DNA from: Caenorhabditis remanei
Taxonomy: Eukaryota > Nematoda > Chromadorea > Rhabditida > Rhabditidae
Length of the DNA stretch: 64,000 nt
Direction: 5' to 3'
Assembly: GCF_010183535.1 (NCBI RefSeq)
Contig: NC_071333.1
Location: 15,250,587 to 15,314,586, forward strand
Positions within the stretch are counted from its first letter, which is position 1, and each line of letters starts with the position of its first letter. Shown piece by piece: positions 10,930-22,304 of the stretch. The translations under genes were made by a program, and so were the position numbers. Under the pieces are notes generated by a model, which saw only the letters and a list, made by a program, of their open reading frames with translations, was not told the origin of the DNA and did not search any database.

Positions 10930-11240
10930 ACCATAAAAACTGTAAATAAATTACTTTTGAATATTCTCAATTTCCACGAGGCCTTTCAAAACAGGAGAAA
11001 AGACGAAAGGTCCGTACTCCAAAATCGGTCAAACATAAATTATAAAACATTTTACAATAATTTCCAGTAGAGTTTTTAGTATAGTGAAAAAGTAATGTGA
11101 TGATGTTGCACTTTTCTGGAGCAACATCTAATTGCCATTTTTCACACCACCTAGTCATTCCAAACTGTGTTTAATGAATTTTCGCCCAAACAAATATATG
11201 TTCAAATCATCAGGATATAGAAGCACATTAAACCAATCCC
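10930..11240 (-). mobile_element. Non-LTR reverse transcriptase relic (thumb-region block)
   Basis: The minus-strand frame 10967-11158 reads MTRWCEKWQLDVAPEKCNII, a signature of Jockey/CR1-like reverse transcriptases just after the palm. Upstream, near 11215, LYPDDLNIYLF corresponds to the YADD box with the Ala changed to Pro and the frame shifted. It is the counterpart of the relic at 8430-9080. Confidence 0.65.
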
Positions 11241-11757
11241 TGAGGCACTCCCGACATTCCTGTAATTGCAGCTTTCATGATTCCGATGCATAAATGTCGT
11301 CAGAAAAGAATTTCTGATCTTTACTTCTTTTGGGACAAAGGGATTTGAGTAAACTCTGGCTCTGAATTAGATTGATTTGATTAAACACCCAATTTTTTTT
11401 CTATAAAATCAGGATTTTAAAATATTTGCCAATTATATTTTGCTTACTTACTTTCTGCAACTGAATTGAATAGAAGTAAAACACCTAATGATTGCGTAGA
11501 ACAAAATATTTGAAAAACTGAATTATTAGTTTGAAAAGCAAACGGTAAATAAATAAAAGTTCTTCACTCGATATTTTAATGCGCAGGATGAATTGATGTA
11601 GGCGTTCTCTTCGAACCAGTCGATACTTTTGAACTCTATTCCATATCATTAGATTTTTTGATTTCATCGAGCTGTTAGAATATTTCCCCATAGAGGGACA
11701 AAGGATTGTTTCATATTCTAACAGACTGAACAGAAACAAACATTTGGTAAGTTATCT

Positions 11758-11771
11758 ACAGTCTAAACTGT
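11758..11771. promoter_or_regulatory. ACAGTCTAAACTGT inverted-repeat motif
   Basis: ACAGT-CTAA-ACTGT, a perfect 5-bp inverted repeat around four bases. It also occurs at 1816-1829 upstream of the F-box relic. In both places it is followed by GGG/GGA and TGCC/GGCC-like bases, reminiscent of Tc1/mariner ends, so a transposon-end origin is as likely as a regulatory site. Confidence 0.35.
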
Positions 11772-12090
11772 GGGATGCCTAGAATTAACAATGATCTTCT
11801 AACTGAATGAATGGAAAACTACATTTTGGACGTTCTGTACAGTCTAAAATGTCAAAAGCGAAAACGATCTTATCCTTCCCTTTTTCTCTCATACTGGACA
11901 GGTGCTTTCGTCAAATACTTACACATAATTGGAGGGTATGCAACTAATTAGGTCATCTCCATCTGAGCAACACCTGCCCTTTCTGCTCTCATAGTGTCAT
12001 TGCCCTTCTACATCTTCATTTATTCTTGCGCACCCTCTAACGATTTTATTTTTCTTCCTTACTTATCTTTGGCGTCTCTTTCACTCAACG

Positions 12091-13275
12091 ATGGAAAACC
12101 AGGCGAAGGCGTTCCCTATCCTTCGCCTTCCAATAATTGTGATTCAAGAAGTTGTGAGCATGATGAACCCATTCGAAATGTAAGTATTGTGACCTAAAAA
12201 TCTTTTCGAATTTTCGTAATTTGAGCGATATTCAATACAAAAACCGCATTTTCCAATTTTCCAGATTACATTTCTCTTTGATTTCACGTATTGCCAAACT
12301 GATTGGACAAATGTGTTGGAGAAACAGTCGTCATATAGACTACCGATTTGATGTAGAGATAAGCGAAGAACCGTTTATCGCTTTCACAAAAGGAGAACGA
12401 CGATGGGTGTATGAGATCACTACAGAGATGGATAAATCTGACCAAAGGAGGAATTGGACAGACATTGAACTGCAATACAAGTACTACGAGAATCCAATAG
12501 GAGGATTGAAAACGTGGATTCAAGTTGTACAAAAAACTTTGAAAGCGACTCTCCAGTATATTAGAATAAATATCGATGATTATCCTACTCAAAATAGAGT
12601 TTTAATTGATTGGATCAAAACTCAGACATCATCAGTGGAAAAATTTGTTATTGATGGTAGCAAATTAGCAGATGATGATGTTACGTATTTTTTGAACACC
12701 ATAACAGCAAAATGGGGTTTGTGTCTAGATACTAAGCTCAGTGACCAATTCACAATTAATTTTTCACGTGCTTTGGCCGCTTTTTATGTTCATCATGGAG
12801 AATGGATCACGGTGGTACAACTTTTATTGATTCCGGCATTGAGTATCTCTATTGTTCACTCTAGTTTGACACCACAAGAATTGAAGGTTTTCTTCGAGTT
12901 ATGGATGGATTCAAAATATCACGAGAAGTTGCGTTATTTTGACATTGTACTCAAGAGTGAACAACACCTTGGAGCAATTGCAAGTCTTCCACATACTCCG
13001 ATTGATAAAGAAGGCTCATGGTATCTGGACACGTGAGTTTTTATTTTCAGTTATCTTTTTGGAAAATTGAAAACTGTGTTTTATTTTTACCTCAAATTTC
13101 TATCAAATACTTTTTCAGTTGGTTTTACAAAGATATGGTACAAGCTGGCGTTGAAATCACAAGAAATGATGGAGCGACAGCGTTTCTTGGGTGGTTTGAG
13201 AGTCCTCATTCAGAATTTGGGCTTATCCGTTTTTGCCTATATTCTAATGAACTTAATAATGCACTCACTGCTTAA
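12091..13275 (+). CDS. F-box protein, FBXB/FBA_2 type, intact copy
   Basis: Exons 12091-12179, 12265-13032 and 13119-13275; 337 aa. It gives the uninterrupted form of the gene at 5978: MENQAKAFPILRLPIIVIQE (F-box), then RHIDYRFDVEISEEPFIAF, LKTWIQVVQKTLKATLQYI, GEWITVVQLLLIPALSISI and SLTPQELKVFFELWMDS. The last exon encodes WFYKDMVQAGVEITRNDGAT and ends SNELNNALTA. The N-terminal F-box should recruit a Skp1-like protein, and the FBA_2-like part would choose the substrate. The start is the first ATG after a TCTTTCACTCAACG leader, identical in position to the two sisters. It is the best reference copy for this array. Confidence 0.9.
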
Positions 13276-14279
13276 TTGTTTATTTACCAATTCAGTTGTT
13301 CATGCTCAAAAATTTTAAACGTTTGTTACAATCTAATTTGAAGCAGTATTCATGTCTAATTCAATAGTTTTTGTGTTTTTCGTATTCTGCATTTCCAATC
13401 ACCCTTCTTTGATTACACTTCACTTCTTTCTTCATGTTTCATTTTTGTTCTGAATTCATTTTCGAGATGGGTTGGGTTCATGGCAATGTTGATCGATTAG
13501 CTGGTTCATTCCCCCTCTTCAAACTCTTTACTTCATTCTTTGTGAATGATAAGTTCTACAAATGTTCTTATTGTGTGTGTCTACAAATTTTATAAACATA
13601 AGGTCGTTTTTTTTAATAAACTTTCAAAAAACTGCAACAACTGGAGATGAGATAAAATCACTTACATGGAATATATTTTGACTACCACGTATTTTTTTGG
13701 CAAAAATGTGAATCATATGAAAACAAATTTTTGGTCCTGAATAGGAGAAAATGTGACAACCTCCAAAAAACGTTGTTGCAAAAGTGTTAGCTTCCGATAT
13801 ACAATTGAAGAAAAAATTTCTCTGAAAATGTTCTTTTATTGAAAATATTTGTTATACAGAAAATGAGTTTTAAACATTTAATAACTTCCAAAAATGAAAT
13901 CTGTTTAGAATAACAATTTTCAAAGTTTGTTCAATTCTTCTCATTAAAAAAATACATCCTGACTTGGTTTATTTAATGTTTGAAAAACAAACTTATTTTC
14001 TACATGCTACATACCTATTTCCGAACAATGAAAATTTATACTGTAGTGCTGTAGAGAAAAACAATCCAGATGAGTTGTACTTTTTTACTGAACGTATTTG
14101 ACATTTTCTGACATTTCTGAAACAGAATTTCTTTTTAGAGGATGGTACATTTTCACCTTTATCTGTTTCAAAAAAAGACAACAAAATAAAACGAAATTGG
14201 AAAATAATCACATAATAAATGAATACATGTAGAATCATTCACAAAACATTTTTTTAACAATACTGATAACAAGGAGATC
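13276..14279. other. Gene-free spacer
   Basis: AT-rich, with short open frames only and no acceptor-linked exon. It separates the F-box array from the convergent minus-strand gene that follows. Confidence 0.5.
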
Positions 14280-16711
14280 CTACTGCCGTCTTTTTCCGCT
14301 GTTGTCATCATCTGAGTCAGAATCGGATCCGTTTTGCAGATGTGATCTCGCTTCTCGAGCTCTACCGACGTTCCTCCGACTTCTTCGATTTTGATCAGTT
14401 ATTGCGGCTTGTTCGTATCCGTCGATCACTCCCTGAAAACATTGTAATCTCTCATTCATAAGTGAGTGTGTTTGTACCTGAGATTCAGGACGAGTGGATG
14501 ATGTAAAACGCGGGATTTGTCCCAGAGAAGAGCTGGAAGAAATAGCGTTGTCATATTGAACTCCGCGTGTTTTCATATAAGTTTGTCGAGTCGCCTCATC
14601 CATGGTTTGTTGTGTCACACGAACACCTTCCTGAAATTTTAGAGTGAACTGAATGAAAATTTTCATTAGACTCACCAATGATTTAAGAATCATCTGGCAT
14701 TCATTCGTTGAAGCATCGGGTGGAAGCTTAACCGTCACCTTATATATATCTGTATGTGAAGAAGACCTCCCAGGCCTCCATCTTTTGACATTAGAATTGC
14801 TTTTTTTGCTTGCCGTTTGACGCGTACTTTCATCAAAGTTCTGGATTGGAGTTTCTGCTCGATAACGTTCGTCATCAGATTGTTGAGGCGAGTATGTGTC
14901 ATCCATAGTTGTCAAATCCTTTCCTGGCTCTTTTTGTGGCAGTCGATATACTTCCTTTTGAACTTGTCGAGTCGGTTGGTAAGATGGTTTCTGAAAATAC
15001 AATTGAAAAATGACTACTAGCTTCTAGTTATTCTTTGATTGAACCCTCTTCTCGTTCAGCTTCAAGCAGGATTTTATAGAATCATATAAAAAGGGCATAC
15101 ACGACAAATAAACTTACTACTTCAGCAGCGGTGGTACCCGGATTGGAAGTTGATTCCTCCTTTTTGGTGAATTCGGAAAGCCAACTAGCAAGTTTGCTCA
15201 TATCCTGAGGATAGGTGGTCGCTTGTTCAGCCACTTCGGATTCATCATCTTCGGTGCTCGGTCTCTTTGCAGGCCCTTGACCATCATCATCATATTCATC
15301 TGCTTTCCGCTTCTGGACTCTGGCCGTCTTCGTCGGAGAAGCAGGTTCAGAACTGCGTACGCCCGACAGCCCAGTTCCTCCGGCGTTATCAGCAAGATTA
15401 CCAAGCTTCAACTGTTTCAGATTGTATTTCGGCTCATTAACGTCGTCAATGATGGTCTTGTGTTCACTTCCTTTGGGACGGAGAGGAACGAGCGAAGGAG
15501 CGTTCTGTAACTGATTGATTTGATTGAAAATGCTAGTTGTGAATTGGCTTTAGTTCGAAAATTTTCTGTTTTTGAAAATCAGGATATTACTAGTCAATCA
15601 TAAACTGCTTATTCAAGATTTGAACTGGACTTTGTACCCGTATTTTCAAAAGTTTTGAAAGTTTGGAAACTAACTGATGATCTGTCTGAAGTTGATGGAG
15701 TCTGGACAGAATGAGGGAATGGATCAGTAGTGGTTCTGGGTGGTACTAGTTTTTCCAGATAATTTGAAAGTTCTTCGCCCACATCTGAATTGACACGCCC
15801 AATCAACTCTTCAACTGTATCTTCTTTCTCTATTTTTTGTTGTTTTGCCAATGAATCCCACGATGTGGGATGAATTTTCTGAAAATGAGAATTATTTGTT
15901 TGAGAAACGAAATATTCAACAACTAACTGCTCTTGATTCAGTTTTTTGACGACAAGGGCGATTTTGTGTTTCAGGAGCTCCCCGAACGTCCGACTCTCGC
16001 ATCAAAGATCCGTCCTTTCCAGAAGACATCATTGGGGGTTCAGACTTTCCCCTGACTTTTATGAGCGGCAATCTGGTGGCTTCTGTTTTAGCGGATGATT
16101 TTTTTGAATGTCCATGAATGCCATCGATGGGTTTGTTTGGGAAAATTGGAGGAAGCTTATATCCCAGATTGTTTGTCTTTGAAGCTGATCCAGATCCAGA
16201 AAGCTAAAAATAATTATTAATGTAGTTCTAAATCACAGTTTGAAATAAATTGTTGGTTGAAAACACTCACTTTCGGCAAACTAGAAGATTGTTGCATCAA
16301 AGGTTGCGAATCCATCGAACGATTTGATGATTGTGAAGCCATCGAACGAGACAAGTCGTTCCACGAAACAGGCGCCCTGCGCAATTCATTAGAATCACTT
16401 TGACGAGTTGTGTCTCTCAAACGAGTTGTGTTTCTCAAACGAGATGCATTTGCTTCTGAGTTTTGACGAGACTGTACGTCGAATGGTCCAGGCGACCCAT
16501 CGCTTCGCCGGGTGATCGGTCTAGTAGGTGACACTGACCGATATGGAGAGATTCGATGTGATTGTGGGGGAGCCCTTGTACTTCTCATATCTCGAGGTGG
16601 ACGGCTTCTCCTTGAGTCATCGGATTCCTGTCGCATGGTCGGTCGACGGTATTCTGGCTGCCTCGGTAGTTTCCAGTCGGATGGTTTCATGGGTGGTTTC
16701 TTGTCTCCCAT
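14280..16711 (-). CDS. Unrecognised 642-aa disordered Ser/Arg-rich protein
   Basis: Seven exons: 16271-16711, 15928-16203, 15675-15878, 15118-15504, 14676-14990, 14478-14630 and 14280-14432 (TAG). Every exon is a multiple of three, so all six introns are phase 0. The start MGDKKPPMKPSDWKLPRQPE is chosen because a perfect acceptor (ATGTTTTCAG) lies two bases before it; an in-frame ATG five codons earlier is upstream of that acceptor. The product has a basic SR/PR-rich N-terminus (RRSRPPRDMRSTRAPPQ), an acidic-basic middle with a likely nuclear signal (VQKRKADEYDDD..GPAKRP), a possible folded strip near residues 455-530 (TDIYKVTVKLPPDASTNE) and an acidic end (GSDSDSDDDNSGKRRQ). This suggests a nuclear or nucleic-acid-associated protein, but I recognise no family. 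Composition alone supports the nuclear guess. Confidence 0.82.
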
Positions 16712-17751
16712 CTCTGAAAACATATAGATTTCTAGTGTACTTTAAAAAGTGAAATCAAAGAAAATAAACAACGTGAAAAAAACCGTCCAAAAATGGTCAA
16801 AGAAGAAATAAGAGTAAAGAGAGGAAAGAAAATGCAAATGAATAAGGTCCGAGTGGTCCCCTGTATTGATTGCGCGCACAAACAATATTGCGCGCGCAAA
16901 CAATATTTCCCGCCACTACCGGAGGTAAAAAAAAACACACACACACTAAGAGTAAACACATAGTATACAATGGTCCGAGTGTAACATATATCTAACTTTA
17001 CAATGAATATTTGTAGTAAGTTCAACTATATACTAATTCAACGCTGACAAATTCACTGCAATCGGAATCGGAGTAATATTGACTGGGAGCTTGATATCGT
17101 AGCCTTCGCTTGATGTCCAATGTGTTTCGGAAAGCGTTGAGAAAGAAATATAGTTTCAAGTTTTTAGAAAAAGTTGAGAAATTTGTGGTTTTGAATACTG
17201 GTAAAAAAATTATACGTGGTGAAATTTCTTAATTCGAAAAATTTGAGCGGAACTATCAAAAAATCAACTCGAAGAAACAATACATACAGTAATACATGAT
17301 AGAAATGAATAAAAAAGAAAAACAACAGTGAACACCTAGGTACTGATAGTGAGAGAAATAATTTCCAAAGGTGTGTTTCGTCGGCGATGAGACTATCGTA
17401 TTCTAACTTTCACTGCATTCATGATTTGTTTCAAGCCATGCCAAATAGTAAGACTTTTCCCAGGTGAGTTAATGATTCTGGTTTGAAAACAACACGTTTC
17501 ATCTACCCTATAAACAAGCTCGATAAATAATTTTCTCTAAATTACGTATCAGTCTTGCATTAGCGTTGCCGTCACCGTTGCGATGCAATCCTTGCACATT
17601 CCAGTCCCGTTGCCATCATTTTTGCAAAATCAATATTAATAATATTTTAGTGAATACCAATTGGCACATGTTGACTCACGATATTAAATTGGTACTGATT
17701 TGAATTAGGACCAGCAAGATTAATCGCAAACTGTTCAGACGTTACTATTAG

Positions 17752-18005
17752 GAAGACAATATTGAGATGTTGCAAGAACTAAGACTGCGGTATACGAGAA
17801 GAACCAGTGACTATGCTCTGAATTGCTTGAGAACTTATTCATTGATGCTTAGCGTTCTAAGGAGCCTACTGCTGGAAAAAATTAATGATTCTAATGGTGT
17901 TAACTTATTATCGTCAGTTAATATCCGAAGTTCAGCTGGTGTTCTGGTTTACAGCCTTGATAACCACAACATCCATTTTCGAAACATGGAGATAGTGTTG
18001 AGGAG
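17752..18005 (+). other. Possible orphan or relic exon
   Basis: After CGTTACTATTAG the frame is open (EDNIEMLQELRLRYTRRTSD..LNCLRTYSLMLSVLRSLLLE) and ends at a donor GTAAGAG. The leucine-rich helical character resembles coding sequence, but no partner exon was found. Confidence 0.3.
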
Positions 18006-19499
18006 GTAAGAGAAAACACATTTTTCAACCCCTGCTCTACTTGCGATGTGCGTCATAATTGTTACTGGGACTACACTGATTAGTGTGTAGGTATAAGTCG
18101 TTTCAAATTTTCGCATTTAGGTTTGTTTAGTTCGCGATGTATCCTTGTTTTCAAACTCTTATTTTTGATCATATGATAATATTCCTTAGAAACATTCAGG
18201 AGGGAATTTCAATTATCGGAATAGCTATCATGAGTGCCCCAGCACACTTTTCTGGCTACAACCGTTTTTTTTTTGAAGGCAGGCGTCCTCGGCAAATTGA
18301 GACGTTCTGCTCATTGTGCTGATCTTGTTCTTATTTGAATCTCTTTGTCACCAATATGTTATTTTCTGTCTTTTTAAATTGAAAACCCATTGAGTTTTCA
18401 GAAATATTGGGAGAAATGAGTGACCAACATATGGCAACTAACCACGACACATGGAAGTTGTGGGCGGAACATAAACTGCAAGCGGCGTAGTTCTTAATTA
18501 AAAAAAACAACTAGAATTAGAACGGCGCCGCTTTTAAAAATCCTTGTCGAAACTTTATTTTTTCACAGTACATTCGTCCTGCTCTTAAAGGAGTACAGTA
18601 TTATGAGTAGGTTTTGAACGAGAAGACTTTTCCAACCTTTTTTCCCTCCACTGTTATTTTATTAGGAGATGTTGAATATACAATTGATAATCGAGTACAA
18701 TCAGTCGAATTGTGGGATACAGATAATGGTCGTGTCTTCAAACACGATGTGTCCATCTAGTGCGCAGGTGTCATAGAGAAAGATTTCCCAATTTCGAAGT
18801 AGCGTTTTTTCTTTTGCATGTCTAACCAAACCTTAATTTCTGATGATGATTATGTCCCATTTTAAAAAATCGAGTAAATACTAGAACTGAGAAGTCAACA
18901 AGATTCAAGAAACCGGAATTATTAGAATCGTGAACACCTTTTTCGGAATATACAAACACTCTTCTGTCAAAAAACCTATATCCAGCTTTCTCATCAATGC
19001 CCGGCTCTCTTAGTTTTGCATAATTCATAACTTGAATCAATTAGTTTCACCAAGTTTCGAGAATTTTCTACATCTTCTTTTCATGATCATAATCGACTTT
19101 TAAAAAAGTTTTAAGTCTCTTTTACTCATTATTAATAATTTCATTCTAACAACCCCTTTTGCTTACAAATCGTGCTTCCTGATACTTCAATTTTTAATGT
19201 GATTTTTATCCAGACTTCACACCGCAAGGTAACTTTCAATTCAAGTTTATTAAATTTATTTTTATTGAATCTCATGAAAGTATTTACAATTTGTCTTCGA
19301 TTAAAAGCGGTATTCAAAATAACTGGACACCAACTTTCTACCATCCTACTTTTGAACGATTTGCATTTTGTTTTGGAGCTGCCTTTTGTTCCGAGAAGAT
19401 TTTACTGACTAACAATCCAGTAACTTAACTTTTGAAAAATTTTGACAACTAACTCGGTTTGTTTTCTACCGAAACAGTTTATAGGTCAACATTTTCTCC

Positions 19500-19607
19500 A
19501 TGTTCTGCGTGGTGTTATTCCTGATATATTCCGGAAATAAGGTATCGACTTTTCAAATTTGTTTCAACGGATATCAAAAGCGCACGGATGAGCCGGAAGG
19601 ATATGAT
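19500..19607 (+). other. Possible first exon with signal-peptide-like start
   Basis: The ATG opens 36 codons, MFCVVLFLIYSGNKVSTFQI, then CFNGYQKRTDEPEGYD, ending exactly at donor GTAAGTC. A hydrophobic N-terminus could be a signal peptide. No second exon is obvious downstream, so this may be a truncated gene or chance. Confidence 0.25.
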
Positions 19608-20369
19608 GTAAGTCAAAGTTACTCCATTTGAAAAAATTTGATTTGGATACTAATTTCAATGAATCGGACAGCTGGCTAGCCTATTTATTATCTTCCGACT
19701 GTTCAATACCTTTCACATTCAACTAATTCATTCCTTTGCCATTATAATTCCACATTTCCCAAAAGACTTCATTAGAGTTGTAGTTTCTTAGAACTTTGCA
19801 TAGGAACACATGACTGATTATAATTTAATTATGATTATTGCTCCACATCCCAAGGGTTACTATTAGACATTCAAAACACGTATGAATTACTCAAATCTTT
19901 TTATTTTATTTTTATCCGGAATTCAATATTTCTGAAAATGTTCTCTTCAATCCATTCTCAATTTGTATGAAATGACGGCAAGAGTGCACCTATAAAAAGT
20001 GTACGATGAGATTATTTCTCAAACTCTAAATCAAAAATATTTCTTTAGAATAACACGAGTCTTTCTCTCCAACCATTTCTACTAGTTCTCTCTCATTAAA
20101 ACGAGTATGCTACCAAATTAGTGAATTTTCATGAGGGACTCGTATGAATGCGCATAATCCTTTTCCGCAATCCGAGCACCTGCTATCGCTAAGCGGAAAT
20201 TTCCTAATTCGGTCAAGGCTTCTGCCCTCAGCTTTCATCGACCCCGTACTCAATGTTTCATTAAAGCGATGATTTTCCATTCACAACACGTAGATTTCTT
20301 TTTGTTCAGTCTTTTATCGGTTTTAAATCAAGATCTGGTCGTTTTTCAGAAAACCTACACACATCAAAC

Positions 20370-20648
20370 ATGACGAAAAGTGATGGAACGTCTAATAATG
20401 GAGAGATCATTCCAAAACTTGAAGCTATGTCTCCTGTTCCATCCCATCCGTTGCCTATTCCTACAAATGTGAAACCAGAATACAGTTTGGTGTCTGTCCG
20501 ATCCAATGTCCCAATCATCCATTTGATATATGAGCAGCCAGCACCACCCGGATGGAGATACGACCTTGCCTGGCACAAAAACGTTTATTTTTTTAACGAA
20601 CCGATCTACTACCGAGATAATTACTATCATATCATTCATAATGTTTGA
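20370..20648 (+). CDS. 92-aa protein sharing the C-terminal tail of the 540-aa family
   Basis: A single open frame after a strong acceptor (GTCGTTTTTCAG at about 20338-20349), with ATG 20 bases later, as expected for a trans-spliced short transcript. The last 40 residues (PAPPGWRYDLAWHKNVYFF, then IYYRDNYYHIIHNV) match the tails of the genes at 1-1536 and 2673-4803 in pattern: PP..GW..D..W, a PI-Y segment, Y/W-Y and a final HN plus hydrophobic. The first half is Pro/Ser-rich. It is either a small independent gene or the terminal exon of a decayed larger member of that family; the frame also stays open for several codons 5' of the ATG. No function can be given. Confidence 0.55.
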   Translation: MTKSDGTSNNGEIIPKLEAMSPVPSHPLPIPTNVKPEYSLVSVRSNVPIIHLIYEQPAPPGWRYDLAWHKNVYFFNEPIYYRDNYYHIIHNV

Positions 20649-20782
20649 TTTTTGGTTTCTCTTTATTCAAATTCACATAAATTGTTTTCTAAGAATAACT
20701 ATGTCTGTTTTGATAAAAAATATGCAAAACGTTTATAGTAAATAAATATAATGTTATTTTTTCTCTGTTATTCTATTTGTCA

Positions 20783-20786
<4 letters not shown>

Positions 20787-20847
<61 letters not shown>
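20787..20847. repeat. AT dinucleotide microsatellite
   Basis: About 30 uninterrupted AT units, just downstream of the 92-aa gene. Confidence 0.97.
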
Positions 20848-20851
<4 letters not shown>

Positions 20852-22304
20852 TCACTGATGTGAGCAAATCAGAAAGATGGCAGTGGTGACGTCCGTGGAC
20901 AACTTATAATTATTAGAACCAAAACATACATGAAAAGGTTTCCAAATAAACCGATTGAAAAGATTAGAGATGCTTTTTTGTGAATCTCGAACATCTGATT
21001 TATAGATTATGAAAGTTTTTCCAATTTTAAGATTGGATCCGCAATGTGATGTATATAATTATTGGTTTTGCTGTAGCATAATTAGGATGGAATACACCAA
21101 ACTACAAAAAAGGAGCAATTCACAAAATATTTTTTGTTTTCGTTGATAAAAAAAGTCAAAAGTTTGAAAAATAGTTCGAGATGTCGTCCTTTGAGCTCGA
21201 GTGCAATGTTGTCTCGTGATGTCTTGCATAAATTCGATTATCTGGACGTGTTGTCTGTTACGGTAGAAACGTGGTACAATACGAATGCGAACATTTTGAG
21301 GTGTTTGATTGGCAACTTCTAGCATCTCACAAGTTACGGAACGTTTAACTGAAAAATATGATGATACTTTGTTGGATCACAATTTCTGTGCGTGAGTGCG
21401 CTCACGGATTTACATTCACAGCTCAGCTCAATGCAGCTGACGTAAAGAGGCATAAGAGAGCGTCCTGAATCCATTGTACGCGTTTTAATCTCCCAAGGAA
21501 TATACAAATGAGGAAAATGAAATATAAACGCGTTACTAAATGTAAAACCAAAAATTTCATGCCGGATTAAAACAGAATTGAACCAAAAAAAGCTTCCAAG
21601 ATACAAATGTACGACAAAGAAAGAGCCAAACAGAAACCTAGCGGAGTGCAGTCGTTTTTTTTTTTAATTTCAACGAAGTCTGAGAAATTTTGATAGATGT
21701 TAGTGTTTTTGCTAAAATTTAATAAGGTACATGTAGTGTGCCACCCCAGCTGTAGAGCAGCTCATACTACATGTGATTCACCTTAAGATTACTGATACCT
21801 CACTGAAGCAGCAATCTCAAGCTTTTCGAAACTAAGTTTTCAAAACTAAAGTCTTATCTTCTCCAACCAAACTTTCATTTCAACTCTCGTCACCTGATCC
21901 TTTTCAAAATACGGATTAAAACATTCGAGATTTATCATAGCAGTCCTTTTCAGTCATGCATATGATATTCTTATGATCAGAAATAACCGAAATAAGTCGC
22001 CCTGGTTGACGCCACCTTTTCTCCTTTTTCAAGGTGCACTTTTCCCTTTTTCACATTTCGGAAGATGGCGACAACAAAAATCGACAGTCCTTGGCTTTTT
22101 GCTTTCTAAATTTTTCGCCAAAATTTGTCTCCAGCGAAGTTCTATTCGTTTGTCTCAATAAGCATGTTATTTTGGTTCTAATTTGTCATCAGTTTTGAGT
22201 AACGGTAACATTTCATTATGAAACAACGTTTTGGAAGGTCCTACAACTGTAGACACTTTGAGAAAGACAAAAAACACTTCAAAATAAGTTAAAGCTGATA
22301 ACAT
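20848..22304. other. Gene-poor stretch with one doubtful minus-strand exon
   Basis: A minus-strand frame 21059-21348 follows a good acceptor (CATATTTTTCAG) and reads KRSVTCEMLEVANQTPQNVR..FYRNRQHVQIIEFMQDITRQ. It looks coding-like for about 65 residues but has no partner exon. The rest has no supported gene. The hairpin at 21724-21784 is listed separately. Confidence 0.35.
21724..21784. repeat. Short hairpin-forming inverted repeat
   Basis: AAGGT-ACATGTAGT (21724-21737) pairs with ACTACATGT (21766-21774) and the outer ACCTT (21780-21784). Inner AGCTG (21748-21752) pairs with CAGCT (21758-21762) around a TAGAG loop. The two arms are offset by bulges, as in many small-RNA hairpins or transposon relics. 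Confidence 0.5.

Larger units (their letters stand above)
10836..12090. other. Spacer between F-box genes with retroelement relic
   Basis: Holds the relic listed at 10930-11240, then about 500 bp with no recognisable content, then the duplicated promoter blocks at 11758-11985 (see the motif entries). Length without the relic is close to that of the preceding spacer once the Merlin insertion is removed. Confidence 0.6.
16712..20369. other. Poorly explained 3.6-kb region, possible relic exons
   Basis: No complete gene. Several plus-strand stretches follow good acceptors: 17752-18005 (open for 85 codons, then donor GTAAGA), 18406-18490 (ILGEMSDQHMATNHDTWKL.. then TAG), 18667-18762 (GDVEYTIDNRVQSVELWDTD.. 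then TAG) and 19500-19607 (MFCVVLFLIYSGNK.. then GTAAGT). They do not assemble into one frame that I can defend. Near 16880-16915 there are GC-rich repeats (GCGCGCRCAAACAATATT, twice). Confidence 0.4.

Noticed and set aside
15082..15510. Overlapping frames on both strands near 15.2-15.5 kb
   Set aside because: Only the minus-strand frame belonging to exon 15118-15504 of the 642-aa gene has correct phase and splice sites.
20787..20847. AT run considered as a replication or recombination signal
   Set aside because: A plain dinucleotide microsatellite, common in nematode intergenic DNA.
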